Shown here in pieces: positions 31,223 through 44,352 of a stretch of 64,000 nucleotides of DNA (position 1 is the stretch's first letter; each line of letters starts with the position of its first letter). A program made the position numbers and the translations under genes. This DNA is from Zea mays (lineage: Eukaryota; Streptophyta; Magnoliopsida; Poales; Poaceae): contig NC_050100.1 in the NCBI RefSeq assembly GCF_902167145.1, forward strand, positions 194,239,439 through 194,303,438, in the 5' to 3' direction. The notes under the pieces are model-generated. The model did not search any database. It saw nothing but the letters and a program-made list of their open reading frames with translations, and had not been told where the DNA came from.

Positions 31223-34200
31223 TGTCACACCCGGTTTTGGAAGGCAAACCGAATGCGAACTATGTACGTGCCAGGATCAGAACTCACGTACACAGCGGTT
31301 ACATAAATGAACATCATCGCACGATGCTCGAATAATAACATAAAAGAGTATTAACTTATTACATCACAGAGTCATAGACATCCACATTATCATCGTCTTA
31401 ACAGTTAAATCAAAGTGCTAGCGAAACGCAGCAAAGACAAGGCCCTCACAGGCAGCTGACTGGGGGGTTGCCGCCAACCCACACCTAGAATTCGTCGTAG
31501 TCTTGAAACTCCTGGAAGTCTCCTTCCACGGCTTCACCTTCTCCTGAGCAGTGGTTACAATGCGGACAACCTGGTGTTTTGTGGTAAAGCAAGGATGAGT
31601 ACACATCAACGTACTCAGCAAATGTCCCGTTTGGCTGGAGTGGACTAGCTTTATGTGGGGTTAGGCTCAAGCAGTTGCTTTTAGTTGGTCAGGTATTTAT
31701 CATTAGTAGAAGCCAGATTTTAGCATTAACCAACCTGTAAACCATTTCTACCCGGGGAGAGCTAATCCCCATTGACCACTACCTAGGTGGTCCGGCAGGG
31801 CATCACTACGTAGCTTTTACAAAGATTCCCCAGAGAACATAGCTGCTCGTTAGGTTTCTCCAGTTTGATAAACACAGTACCCCTCCCCGCAGGAGAGTGA
31901 CTAACAAAGAGCAAAACGAAACAACCTCGGCACTCAGCCTCGGCAGAGCAAGCACTGTGCCTGGACCCCATTGACGGCACGACGGCTAAGCAACTACACC
32001 TCTAGTTCATCCAATTAATCAGCTAAGGGCATCCCATTTCACCCTCATGATTGCACTGTTATCTCGGGTGGTCTCTCAACGAACAAGTCCTTACGGAGAG
32101 GTACTCAGGAAACAGCCTGAGCCCCCTAGAGTATCACAAGATCATCAACATCATCAGGATAACAGTATCATAAATAGTCACATCATGTTCATTGATTAAG
32201 TTAAGGCAATAGCAGAGTGCTAACCATAACAGCCCATAAGGTCATCAAGGATAAAGTAAAGTGTAAAGCTAGTCAATCCTTAGGTTTCAAGTAAGTAATG
32301 CGGGGTAGTAAGTTATAAATGAATAGGACATAATGGGACAGAGGACACTTGCCTTCACCAAACTGCTGATCAGGGACTTCCTCTGCAACCTCCTCGGGAA
32401 ACACAGACTGCTCGTTGTCTACGTAAAGTAATCATTCACACTATGCACTTGGGAAAATAACAAACAGAAAGCAACATACCAAACATATGCAGCAGAGAGA
32501 GATCACAAGTTCATAGTAGAAAAGGGATAGGCACTCTAGTGTTCCCTAGGTCTGGGGTAGAGGACTATACAAAGTGATTCATTATCCACTAATTAGGTTT
32601 AAGTCAGTGGTGGGATTAAATCATTACATGGTTTTAAGTTCCTAAACCTAGGTGTTTAAGTCCCTAAACTTAAGTACTCCAACTTTTATTAAAGTCTACC
32701 AACTTCTGATTATCTCAAATAGGGTTCCAATAACCTTAATCCTATCCTAATGATTAATCATTAATTGGTACATGGAAACAGCAGGGAAACATTGTTTAAA
32801 TAGATAGACAAAAACATCATGAGCATTTTGCAATTTGAAGCACCTAATTTGGAGTTCATATGACAAAGTTATGAATTTTACAAGTTTAGGGGTTAAAAAA
32901 TATAACCTAAATACCTATTTTGAATTAAATAAAAGGTCCGAGGACCTAACTGTGAGAAACCAGGGACGGCGGGTTTAAATTCCAGAAAACCGGGGGTCTC
33001 TTTAAGAAAACGCGCGGGCGAAGGGGTATCGGGCTCCTACGGCCGTTGGATCTCGGGCGGACGGCCAGGATTAGATCCGCGGGTGGGCGCGCGAGCGCGC
33101 GGCGACCGGAGCGGCTGACAGGCGGGGCCGGGTGGGCAGCGCGAGCGCGGCGGCTGACAGGCGGGGCCAGCGGGCAGCGCGGGGCGTGGGCAGGCTGACA
33201 GGCGGGGCCCAACGGCAGGGAGGCGGGGTGTGGGGGAAGCGGGCCTGGGCCGCTGGATCTCCGGCGGACGGCCAGGATTGGGCTCGGCCTAATTAAAATG
33301 GGGCCGCCCGATCTGGAACGGACGGCGGGGACCGGGTGGGCGGCCTTGGCTTCTCCTACGGCTAGCTGGGGCGGCGGCGCTCGTCCCCGCGGCGGAGGAC
33401 TCGCCGGAGACGAGGGGCGCGGGCGCTCGGCGGGTCTCTGGGCGACCTGAGCGGCCGGGAAGGTTGGGGAGGGCACGGGGAATCGCCCGGTGGGAGCTGG
33501 GTCGGGGCAGGGACACCGGAGGGGGCGGTCTACGGCAAAGCGGCTCGGCGGTGGCATTAGTCTACTCCGGCGAGGAATTAAACGTGGCAGAAGGCAATAC
33601 ACGGGTTTGGAGGGGGCGGGAGAGGTTCCTTACCTCAAGGCGGGCTCCGGGGACTCCTCGGTGGCGGCGATGACGCAACGGCGGCCCGGGGCGACGATGG
33701 CGGACCTCCGCGGCTGCACGGAGGACGGCGGGTGAGCGCGGGCAGAGAGAAATAGGGAGGGGGAGGGGGAATGGGGGTGTGTCCCGGGTTGCGGACGTCG
33801 GGGCGGAGCTCACCGTGGCAAAGGGCACGGCGGAGCTCCAACGGCGACGGGGAAACGAGCTCGGGACGGTGGGGGTTTATGGCGGCGGCGCTCGGGCGTG
33901 CGCGCAGCGAGGGGGAGGTGGAAGAGGGGTCTGCTAGAGCGCAAAAGAGGGAGGGGGAGAGGGCGAGTGGGGCTCTGAGCTCAAGTGGCCGGGGGCGGGG
34001 CGGTTGCGAGCTCCACGCGCGACGTGGGCGCGGAGAAGGCGGCCGCGCGCAGCTCGGGCGGCGGTTACGCGAGGACGACGGGGCTGACAGGCCGGGCCCG
34101 CGAGCAGAGAGAGAGGGGAAAGCGGGGGCGGGCACGCGGAAGGCGGCCGCGCTGACGGGCGGGCCCGCCAGGGCAGAGAGAGCGGGGGGGAGAGCGCACG

Positions 34201-34583
34201 CGCGCGGGATGGGCCTAGCTGGGCCGAAAGGCTGAGGGGGCGGCGGGGTTGGGCTTCTTTCCTTTTCTTTTTATTCTGAAATTTGTTTTCTCTTTTCTTT
34301 TTATTTTCTCTATTTGATTCAAATCCAAATAAGCCACAAATTCAAATTAGACTTTCCAAGAATTATGCACCAAGCAAAAGTGAAATCTAGGGTTCAACAT
34401 GATGCAACAATTCATACTCCCTTAGGGTTTAACCTATTAAACTATAATTACAAATAAAATAAGCACTTTTCTCCTATAGAAATGAGAAAGAAAAGAATGA
34501 GGAAGGATGAGAAAAGGGAAGTAACACCTGAATTTGTGAATATGAGCAAAGAAATTTTATACCCCCAAATTCAGGGTGTTACA
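31223..34583 (-). repeat. 3' LTR of the Tekay-like element
   Basis: 3,361 bp. It lacks a 187-bp segment that the 5' LTR has at 41324-41510; the junction is near 31748. The GC-rich block 32990-34260 contains many open frames in all directions, which are composition artefacts present in both LTRs. The AT-rich end ACCCCCAAATTCAGGGTGTTACA abuts the polypurine tract. Confidence 0.95.
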
Positions 34584-34602
34584 AACCTATCCCCCTTAAA
34601 AG
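34584..34602 (-). other. Polypurine tract of the Tekay-like element
   Basis: Plus AACCTATCCCCCTTAAAAG reads CTTTTAAGGGGGATAGGTT on the minus strand, immediately before the 3' LTR. This is the plus-strand primer. Confidence 0.85.
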
Positions 34603-34618
34603 AATCTCGCCCCGAGAT

Positions 34619-37600
34619 TCAAGGTTGGTCAGCAAAGAGTTCAGGGTATTTGGCCTTCAGGTCATCTTCTCGTTCCCAGGTTGCTTCTTCCTCAGAGTGG
34701 TGACCCCATCTGACTTTGCACATTCTGATGGTGTTCCTCCGGGTGACTCTGTCTGCAAACTCCAGAATCTGCGTTGGCCTCTCTATGTAGGTCAGATCCT
34801 CCTGGACCTCCAAACCCTCCACTGGCAACTGTTCTTCTGGTACTCGCAGACACTTCTTCAATTGCGACACGTGGAACACATTGTGCACTGCCGACAAACT
34901 TTCTGGTAGGTTGAGCTGGTAGGCCACTTCTCCACGCTTGGCTTGGATCTGATATGGTCCGACGTACCGGGGTGCTAACTTGCCTTTAACTCCGAACCTT
35001 CTGACTCCCCTGATAGGTGACACCTTCAGATAGACATAGTCTCCCACTTCAAAACTCAGTTCTCTTCTCCTTCTGTCCGCGTAGCTTCGCTGCCTTGATT
35101 GTGTTATCTTCAGATTCTCCCGAACCATTTTGATATTCTCTTTGGCTTCAAGCAAGATGTCGGGGCCAAACACCTGTCTCTCTCCAGGCTGGTCCCAATG
35201 CAGCGGAGTCCTACAACTCCGTCCATAGAGTGCCTGAAACGGTGACATCTTCAAGCTGGCCTGGTAACTATTATTGTAGGAGAATTCTGCATAAGGTAAC
35301 CTTTTGTCCCATCCTGACTTGTCTTGCAACGCATAGGCTCTCAACATATCTTCTAGGATCTGATTAGTTCTTTCAGTCTGACCGTCTGTCTGCGGGTGAT
35401 AAGCTGAGCTGAAGTTCAGATGTGTGCCCAAAGCTTCTTGTAGCTGTTGCCAAAAATGAGATGTGAACTGCGTTCCTCGATCTGACACTATCTTCTTCGG
35501 CACACCATGAAGGCAGACTATCCGTGACATGTATAACTCGGCTAACGTTGCTCCGGTGTATGTTGTCTTCACAGGTATGAAATGGGCCACCTTTGTTAAG
35601 CGGTCCACAACCACCCAGATGGAATCATAACCGGCCCGGGTACGAGGTAGGCCAACTATAAAATCCATCCCGATCTCATCCCACTTCCACTGAGGAATCC
35701 GCAATGGCTGCAACAATCCGGCAGGCCTTTGATGCTCTGCCTTGGTTCTTTGACAGCTATCACAGATGGCGACATATTCTGCGATTTCTCTTTTCATGCC
35801 ATACCACCAAAACCTCCTTTTTAAATCCTGATACATCTTCTCGCTCCCAGGGTGTATGGAGTAGGCTGTCTCATGAGCTTCCTTGAGGATCAGCTCCCGA
35901 ATAGGTTTGAGGTCGGGGACACACAATCGGTCCTTGAACCATATTACTCCCTCTTCGTCCTCTCGAAAGTCTTTGCCTCTTCCTTCTAAGATCAGCTGCC
36001 GGATCTTGTTGATGTTTTCATCATCCTTCTGCCCTTCTTTGATCTCCCGCTCCAGGGTGGGCTCTAATTCCACTGTTACTCCTTGCGTACTGTTCAGGAA
36101 ACCGAGGCTCAGTCTGTCGAACTCCTTGGCTAACTCATACGGCATCGGGTACGTGGCCAACATATTGACTTGACTCTTCCTGCTCAGAGCATCTGCAACG
36201 ACATTGGCTTTGCCTGGATGGTAATGTATCTCCAACTCATAGTCTTTGATCAATTCCAACCATCTTCGCTGCCTCATGTTTAACTCTGACTGGGTGAATA
36301 TGTACTTCAGACTTTTATGATCTGTGTAGATGTCACACTTCTGCCCATACAGGTAATGTCTCCAGGTCTTTAAAGCATGAACCACTGCTGCCAACTCCAG
36401 GTCATGTGTGGGATAATTTTTCTCATGGATCTTCAACTGTCGAGATGAGTATGCTACAACTCTTCCTTCTTGCATTAGCACACATCCCAATCCGGTGTAA
36501 GAAGCATCGCAATACACTGAGAATGGCTTGTGAACATCAGGCAGGACTAACACAGGAGCTGTAGTCAATCTATTCTTCAGTTCTTCAAATGCTTCTTGAC
36601 ACTTTTGGGTCCACTTAAACTCGACTTTCTTTGCTAGTAACGCTGTCATTGGCCTAGCAATCTTTGAGAAGCCTTCGATGAAATGCCTGTAGTATCCGGC
36701 CATTCCGATGAAGCTCTTGATTCCACGAACATCCTTCGGTGCTTTCCAGTTCAGGATATCTGCCACTTTCTTTGGATCCACTACTAACCCATCTTGATTT
36801 ATGATGTGGCCCAGAAACAGGACTTCATGAATCCAGAACTCGCATTTACTCAGCTTGGCATACAACTGTTGCTCTCGAAGTCTTTGCAATACCATCTTCA
36901 AATGCTCTACATGATCTTCCTCACTTTGAGAGTATATGAGAATATCATCGATGAACACTACCACAAACTTGTCTAGATAGTCCATGAACACGCTGTTCAT
37001 GAGATACATAAAGAAGGCTGGCGCATTTGTCAAACCAAAGGACATAACTGTGAATTCATATAACCCGTACTTGGTGATGAATGCTGTCTTCGGTATGTCC
37101 GAGGGTCGGATTCTGAGTTGATGGTAACCTGACCTCAGGTCTATCTTCGAGAATACGCTGGCACCTCTGAGCTGGTCGAACAAATCTTCTATCCTTGGCA
37201 GGGGGTACTTGTTTTTGACAGTGACTTCATTCAAGGCTCTGTAGTCTATGCACATCCTTTTGGTACCATCTTTCTTCTCTACGAACAACACTGGAGCGGC
37301 CCAGGGCGAGGTGCTTGGCCTGATGTAACCCTTCTCTAACATCTCATCTATCTGCTTCTTGAGTTCCACCAATTCTGGTCCAGACACTCGATAGGCTCTT
37401 TTGGAAATGGGGGCGGTACCAGGGATAAGCTCTATGGCAAATTCGACTTTTCTCTCGGGTGGCATGCCCGTTAGCTCCTCGGGAAACACATCCAGAAAGT
37501 CCGACACAACCTTGATAGCCTCGAGCGGGTTAGGCTCCTTACTATCAACTGAAATCTGGTGACAGACTCCCTCCGCTGATTTAGGCATCCTTAGCCCGGC

Positions 37601-39220
37601 CACTACCTCTTCTCCTGACGGGGACTTCAATGTTACGGTCCTCTTGTCACAACTAACATTTGCTTCATACTTCATTAACCAATTCATCCCTAGAATAACA
37701 TCTATCCCAGGGGTGTCTATTACTATTAAGTCACTGGGGAATCCTATCCCCCTTATTTCCACCATTATATTTGAGCATATTTTATCTGTTTGCACTTTGC
37801 CACCAACCGAATTAATCCTCATGGGCGGCATCATTGCCTCTACTGAGATGTTATGCAATTCTACCCATGTTGCAGTGACAAATGAATGAGTTGCACCAGT
37901 ATCAAATAGCACTTTTGCGGGATGAGATTCGACTGAGAACATACCTACTGCCACATCTGGTGCATCCTGGATTGCTTCGGCCTCCAAGTGGTTCACCTTT
38001 CCACGGTTGTACGCTTGGTTACGATTGCCTGCTGCCGGCTGCAGTACACCTTGCCTTGTTGGAGCATTGGGGTTGGTCTGCTGCTGAGCCATCTTCTTTG
38101 GGCACTGCATCGCCCAGTGGCCTTGATCTCCACAGTGGAAACATCCTCTGCCTCCTCCTTGTGCAGGGGCTGCTTGGTTGCTCTGATTTGCTGCTGGGGC
38201 AGGAAGGCGAGGTGCCTGGTTGTTCTGCTTCTGATACTGATTACCTCCCTGCTGGCTGTGCTGACGATACTGCTGCTGCTGCTGTGGGTACTGCCTCTGA
38301 AACTGTTGCTGATGCGGACGCTGATTCTGATTCTGGTATCCTTGTGGGTGGCTAGGCCTGCCTTGCTGAGATGAACTGCCTGAGAAACGGGGACGGCTGA
38401 TGCTTCCGGTCTGGGGTCCACTCATCTTGCGCTTCCGATCTTCCATATCCTTACGCTTCTTCTCAGTCATAACTGCCCTATCGATCAGGTGCTGGAAGGT
38501 GGGGAAGGTGTGATTCATCAGCTGGTAATGCAGGGGATCCACCAAACCCCTCATGAACCTGTACTGCCTTTTAGCATCAGTGTTGACGTCTTCAGGTGCA
38601 TACCGAGACAGCTGCAGAAACTTGTCTCTGTATTCACTAACAGACAGAGGTCCCTACTTCAGAGCCAGAAACTCCTCCTTCTTCACGATCATCAGTCCCT
38701 CTGGCACATGGTACCTGCGGAAATTCTCGCTGAATTCTTCCCAGGTGATGGCTTCGGGATCAGCATGGGTGGCGAGGTAGGACTCCCACCAGGACTGGGC
38801 TGCTCCCCTTAGCTGACGGGGACCATACAGAACCTTCTCCCTGTCGTCACATTGGGCGGTGCGCAGTTCCCTTTCCACTGCGCGCAACCAGTCTTCTGCA
38901 TCCATGAGGTCAGCAGAATGGGCGAAGGTAGGAGGGTGCCCTCTCATGAACTCACCACGCTTATCCCGTGGCATCTGGGGCATCTGCACTTGCAATTGGG
39001 GTTGGGGTTGCTGTTGAGCCTGCTGCATGGCTGCTAGAGTCTGCCCAATAGCCTGCACTGCCTGAGTCTGCATCAAGAACATCTGCTCCACTGTCATTGG
39101 GGGTGGTGGGGGAGGCTGCCTCTGATGTTCCTCCTGCTGGTCATGCTGCTCTTGTTGAGCACGCCTGTTGCATCGGCGCCTGTTGTCAGACATCTGTGGA
39201 AGACATTCATACATCAGCAT
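34619..39220 (-). pseudogene. Gag-Pol polyprotein with chromodomain, one in-frame TAG
   Basis: One frame runs from ATG 39220 to the stop at 34619, 1,533 codons, interrupted only by a TAG at 38654-38656 (codon 189), inside Gag. Gag has a Gln-rich leader and the motif ADLMDAEDWLRAVE. Numbered from the Met at 38554, features are: zinc knuckle C138-C141-H146-C151, protease DTGA 218-221, and RT with CIDYRALN and catalytic FIDD 534-537. RNase H, the integrase HHCC and DDE core, and a C-terminal chromodomain with WERED follow. The chromodomain would direct integration to heterochromatin. The length matches intact family members. Confidence 0.95.
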
Positions 39221-39595
39221 TGATCTTACAACCCTTCAGCATAAGAAAAGAGAATACAGAGTTCTTCATGACACTGAGTGAACAAAGAGCTTCACTGATC
39301 CTCATTATGATTCAACACAGCCTCTCAGATAAGAAGGAAAGTAGAAGTAAATGGTTTCCCAACTAAGCAACTGACTTCATTAACATTACTAGCTAGGCCA
39401 AACTGCAGGGGAAACCCACAGGTTGGCAACAGTCATTACAAAGATTCGAATCCAGCACAAGTTCATCATAACAAGCATGAAAGCAACTGATAAGCAAACT
39501 AAACTAAATGGAAGCAACTGATAAGCAAACTAAACTGACTACCTAAGACTGAGACATCTGACTTAAGAATTATTACAAACTCTGACGCTAACGAT
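39221..39595 (-). other. Spacer between ORF0 and gag
   Basis: AT-rich non-coding sequence of the Tekay-like element between the extra upstream ORF and the gag start. No open frame of note is present on the minus strand. Confidence 0.7.
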
Positions 39596-40480
39596 CTAAG
39601 GATCCAGATCTATCCTGGTCTTACAGACAGGGGAACCATAAGTGTGGTGACCACGTGGCGGCGAGCGGTATGGGTGCTGAGTCCCAACAGGAGCGGGGGA
39701 ACCACCCTCCTGGTGATGGCGCTCTGCCAGCTCAGCACGCAACTCCGCAATCTCCGTTCGGGCCCTGCTTAGCTCGTCCAGAGAGTGGTCCAGCTTAGTG
39801 TTAAGCACTGCGACTAGGTTGACTGTGCTGCTCAACCTAGGGTTAGCCTCACCAACAGGTGAGACAACCACACTCTCGGTGCTGCCAGTAGGGCGGCGGG
39901 GGTAGTACCGAAGGTTAAGACCGTCGGCCACCCCACCGAACAAAGAACAGTACTGGGAGAGTGCACGTCGTGCTGCATCCTGCATAGCCGCCTCTGCAGT
40001 GTCCCTCTCGGAGATGGAATAGTGCTCCGAAACGGCCTCCGCACCCCGGAGGTCATCCTCCGGACGGCGAACTAGGCAGGTAGCCTCCCAGCGGTCCGGG
40101 TACCTTCCGCGACTGTGCTGGTAGACTACACAACGATACTCGATCGACCAGGTGTGCCGGTCGAAAGCCTGGCCCAGCAAGGTGTCGAGTGCGTCGTGGA
40201 AGTGGCAACCGCGAGCGGCGTCACGGGTGATGGGTCGGGCGACCCATCCTTCCGCCTCCTGCGGCTCAGAGGACTCTGTGCTGTGGTCTGAGTCGTCGTC
40301 GTCGGGGTCTCCTCCAGGACCTCCTCCAGTAGCTCCTCCAACAGCCGGGACGTCCCGCGGTGGTGCAAGGGGCGCCTCCAACTGGGCAACAGAGGAACGG
40401 GGCCTCACGCAGGCGGTGGTGCAGTCTCTCCAGGTGACTCGACTGACCGGACACGGTGCGGTGCAGAGGACGCTCCGCAA
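39596..40480 (-). CDS. ORF0, extra upstream ORF of the Tekay-like element
   Basis: A 294-codon open frame between the primer site and gag, in the sense of the element. The N-terminal third is Pro/Gly/Asp-rich (GGGPGGDPDDDDSDHSTES). The middle is a compact region with WSIEYRCVVYQHSRGRYPDRWEA. The C-terminal part has a short coiled coil (LDELSRARTEIAELRAELAE). Related rice Gypsy elements (RIRE3/RIRE8 type) are known to have an ORF0 at this place. Its function is not known. It appears undamaged. The start is the first in-frame Met and might lie elsewhere. Confidence 0.7.
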   Translation of the reverse strand: MRSVLCTAPCPVSRVTWRDCTTACVRPRSSVAQLEAPLAPPRDVPAVGGATGGGPGGDPDDDDSDHSTESSEPQEAEGWVARPITRDAARGCHFHDALDTLLGQAFDRHTWSIEYRCVVYQHSRGRYPDRWEATCLVRRPEDDLRGAEAVSEHYSISERDTAEAAMQDAARRALSQYCSLFGGVADGLNLRYYPRRPTGSTESVVVSPVGEANPRLSSTVNLVAVLNTKLDHSLDELSRARTEIAELRAELAERHHQEGGSPAPVGTQHPYRSPPRGHHTYGSPVCKTRIDLDP

Positions 40481-40780
40481 GTCGAGACGGCAGGAAAGGA
40501 ATCACCGACTTACGTGCAGTGTGTCTAAGACGAGCTATCTACAAAAGACACCGTAAGCATAAGAGTAAGAGCAGAACTAATATGACAAGTGAATAAACCA
40601 TAGACAGAATAAGATAAAAATTTTTAACAAGGTATAATATAGTATATATATGTAGTAGAACATAGGGTTGGTCGAGGTGACCGACTTTTGAAGTAACATC
40701 AGAGGTCAAGGTGAGAGGGAAGGTCAATAGTCCTTAATACGACCAGTGCTACTCTAGGTCAGCGGTCCTACAGTCAGCAC

Positions 40781-40794
40781 GGCTTTGATACCAC
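40781..40794 (-). other. Primer-binding site of the Tekay-like element
   Basis: The minus strand reads TGGTATCAAAGCC three bases after the 5' LTR end, an initiator-tRNA-Met type primer site. Confidence 0.88.
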
Positions 40795-40797
40795 TTA

Positions 40798-43700
40798 TGT
40801 CACACCCGGTTTTGGAAGGCAAACCGAATGCGAACTATGTACGTGCCAGGATCAGAACTCACGTACACAGCGGTTACATAAATGAACATCATCGCACGAT
40901 GCTCGAATAATAACATAAAAGAGTATTAACTTATTACATCACAGAGCCATAGACATCCACATTATCATCGTCTTAACAGTTAAATCAAAGTGCTAGCGAA
41001 ACGCAGCAAAGACAAGGCCCTCACAGGCAGCTGACTGGGGGGTTGCCGCCAACCCACACCTAGAATTCGTCGTAGTCTTGAAACTCCTGGAAGTCTCCTT
41101 CCACGGCTTCACCTTCTCCTGAGCAGTGGTTACAATGCGGACAACCTGGTGTTTTGTGGTAAAGCAAGGATGAGTACACATCAACGTACTCAGCAAATGT
41201 CCCGTTTGGCTGGAGTGGACTAGCTTTATGTGGGGTTAGGCTCAAGCAGTTGCTTTTAGTTGGTCAGGTATTTATCATTAGTAGAAGCCAGATTTTAGCA
41301 TTAACCAACCCGTAAACCATTTCCTCATCGAGGAACATCATCATCATAGTCGAACCAAAACCATAACATAACCCTTGTATCTCGAACCGTCTGTATCCCT
41401 AATCAAAGAGGATCCCAAGGCTGCTCTTAACCGTGAGCACGGCTGATATACCAGTTTCACTACCCTCTGCAGAGGTTGCACACTTTACCCATGAGTCATG
41501 ATTCCCTTTCTACCCGGGGAGAGCTAATCCCCATTGACCACTACCTAGGTGGTCCGGCAGGGCATCACTACGTAGCTTTTACAAAGATTCCCCAGAGATC
41601 ATAGCTGCCCGTTAGGTTTCTCCAGTTTGATAAACACAGTACCCCTCCCCGCAGGAGAGTGACTAACAAAGAGCAAAACGAAAGAACCTCGGCACTCAGC
41701 CTCGGCAGAGCAAGCACTGTGCCTGGACCCCATTGACGGCACGACGGCTAAGCAACTACACCTCTAGTTCATCCAATTAATCAGCTAAGGGCATCCCATT
41801 TCACCCTCATGGTTGCACTGTTATCCCGGGTGGTCTCTCAACAAACAAGTCCTTACGGAGAGGTACTCAGGAAACAGCCTGAGCCCCCTAGAGTATCACA
41901 AGATCATCAACATCATCAGGATAACAGTATCATAAATAGTCACATCATGTTCATTGATTAAGTTAAGGCAATAGCAGAGTGCTAACCATAACAGCCCATA
42001 AGGTCATCAAGGATAAAGTAAAGTGTAAAGCTAGTCAATCCTTAGGTTTCAAGTAAGTAATGCGGGGTAGTAAGTTATAAATGAATAGGACATAATGGGA
42101 CAGAGGACACTTGCCTTCACCAAACTGCTGATCAGGAACTTCCTCTGCAACCTCCTCGGGAAACACAGACTGCTCGTTGTCTACGTAAAGTAATCATTCA
42201 CACTATGCACTTGGGAAAATAACAAACAGAAAGCAACATACCAAACATATGCAGCAGAGAGAGATCACAAGTTCATAGTAGAAAAGGGATAGGCACTCTA
42301 GTGTTCCCTAGGTCTGGGGTAGAGGACTATACAAAGTGATTCATTATCCACTAATCAGGTTTAAGTCAGTGGTGGGATTAAATCATTACATGGTTTTAAG
42401 TTCCTAAACCTAGGTGTTTAAGTCCCTAAACTTAAGTACTCCAACTTTTATTAAAGTCTACCAACTTCTGATTATCTCAAATAGGGTTCCAATAACCTTA
42501 ATCCTATCCTAATGATTAATCATTAATTGGTACATGGAAACAGCAGGGAAACATTGTTTAAATAGATAGACAAAAACATCATGAGCATTTTGCAATTTGA
42601 AGCACCTAATTTGGAGTTCATATGACAAAGTTATGAATTTTACAAGTTTAGGGGTTAAAAAATATAACCTAAATACCTATTTTGAATTAAATAAAAGGTC
42701 CGAGGACCTAACTGTGAGAAACCAGGGACGGCGGGTTTAAATTCCAGAAAACCGGGGGGTCTCTTTAAGAAAACGCGCGGGCGAAGGGGTATCGGGCTCC
42801 TACGGCCGTTGGATCTCGGGCGGACGGCCAGGATTAGATCCGCGGGCAGGCGCGCGAGCGCGCGGCGACCGGAGCGGCTGACAGGCGGGGCCGGGTGGGC
42901 AGCGCGAGCGCGGCGGCTGACAGGCGGGGCCAGCGGGCAGCGCGGGGCGCGGGCAGGCTGACAGGCGGGGCCCAACGGCAGGGAGGCGGGGTGTGGGGGA
43001 AGCGGGCCTGGGCCGCTGGATCTCCGGCGGACGGCCAGGATTGGGCTCGGCCTAATTAAAACGGGGCCGCCCGATCTAGAACGGACGGCGGGGATCGGGT
43101 GGGCGGCCTTGGCTTCTCCTACGGCTAGCTGGGGCGGCGGCGCTCGTCCCCGCGGCGGAGGACTCGCCGGAGACGAGGGGCGCGGGCGCTCGGCGGGTCT
43201 CTGGGGCGACCTGAGCGGCCGGGAAGGTTGGGGAGGGCACGGGGAATCGCCCGGTGGGAGCTGGGTCGGGGCAGGGACACCGGAGGGGGCGGTCTACGGC
43301 AAAGCGGCTCGGCGGCGGCATTAGTCTACTCCGGCGAGGAATTAAACGTGGCAGAAGGCAATACACGGGTTTGGAGGGGGCGGGAGAGGTTCCTTACCTC
43401 AAGGCGAGCTCCGGGGACTCCTCGGTGGCGGCGATGACGCAACGGCGGCCCGGGGCCGCCGTGGCGGACCTCCGCGGCTGCACGGAGGACGGCGGGTGAG
43501 CGCGGGCAGAGAGAAATAGGGAGGGGGAGGGGGAATTGGGGCGCGTCCCGGGTTGCGGACGTCGGGGCGGAGCTCACCGTGGCAAAGGGCACGGCGGAGC
43601 TCCAACGGCGACGGGGAAACGAGCTCGGGACGGCGGGGGTTTATGGCGGCGGCGCTCGGGCGTGCGCGCAGCGAGGGGGAGGTGGAAGAGGGGTCTGCTA

Positions 43701-44347
43701 GAGCGCAAAAGAGGGAGGGGGAGAGGGCGAGTGGGGCTCTGAGCTCAAGTGGCCGGGGGCGGGGCGGTTGCGAGCTCCACGCGCGACGTGGGCGCGGAGA
43801 AGGCGGTCGCGCGCAGCTCGAGCGGCGGTTACGCGAGGACGACGGGGCTGACAGGCCGGGCCCGCGAGCAGAGAGAGAGGGGAAAGCGGGGGCGGGCGCG
43901 CGGAAGGCGGCCGCGCTGACGGGCGGGCCCGCCAGGGCAGAGAGAGCGGGGGGGAGAGCGCACGCGCGCGGGATGGGCCTAGCTGGGCCGAAAGGCTGAG
44001 GGGGCGGCGGGGTTGGGCTTCTTTCCTTTTCTTTTTATTCTGAAATTTGTTTTCTCTTTTCTTTTTATTTTCTCTATTTGATTCAAATCCAAATAAGCCA
44101 CAAATTCAAATTAGACTTTCCAAGAATTATGCACCAAGCAAAAGTGAAATCTAGGGTTCAACATGATGCAACAATTCATACTCCCTTAGGGTTTAACCTA
44201 TTAAACTATAATTACAAATAAAATAAGCACTTTTCTCCTATAGAAATGAGAAAGAAAAGAATGAGGAAGGATGAGAAAAGGGAAGTAACACCTGAATTTG
44301 TGAATATGAGCAAAGAAATTTTATACCCCCAAATTCAGGGTGTTACA
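40798..44347 (-). repeat. 5' LTR of the Tekay-like element
   Basis: 3,550 bp, matching 31223-34583 throughout except for the 187-bp segment 41324-41510 and scattered small changes. The shared GC-rich block lies at about 42770-44020. Confidence 0.95.
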
Positions 44348-44352
44348 TCAAG

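Larger units (their letters stand above)
31223..44347 (-). mobile_element. Tekay-like chromovirus (Ty3/Gypsy), near complete
   Basis: A 13,125-bp minus-strand element flanked by TCAAG (31218-31222 and 44348-44352). Its LTRs are very long (3,361 and 3,550 bp), start TGTCACACCCGG and end GGGTGTTACA. On the minus strand come the primer site, ORF0, a gag-pol ending in a chromodomain, and a polypurine tract. Long LTRs plus a C-terminal chromodomain place it in the Tekay/Del clade; maize Tekay has LTRs of about this length. The LTRs look highly similar and the gag-pol has one stop, so this is a relatively young insertion. Confidence 0.95.

Noticed and set aside
32946..34235. Long Pro/Arg- and Gly/Arg-rich frames on both strands (also 42655-43999)
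   Set aside because: GC-rich block duplicated in the two Tekay LTRs; simultaneous open frames on both strands indicate base composition only.
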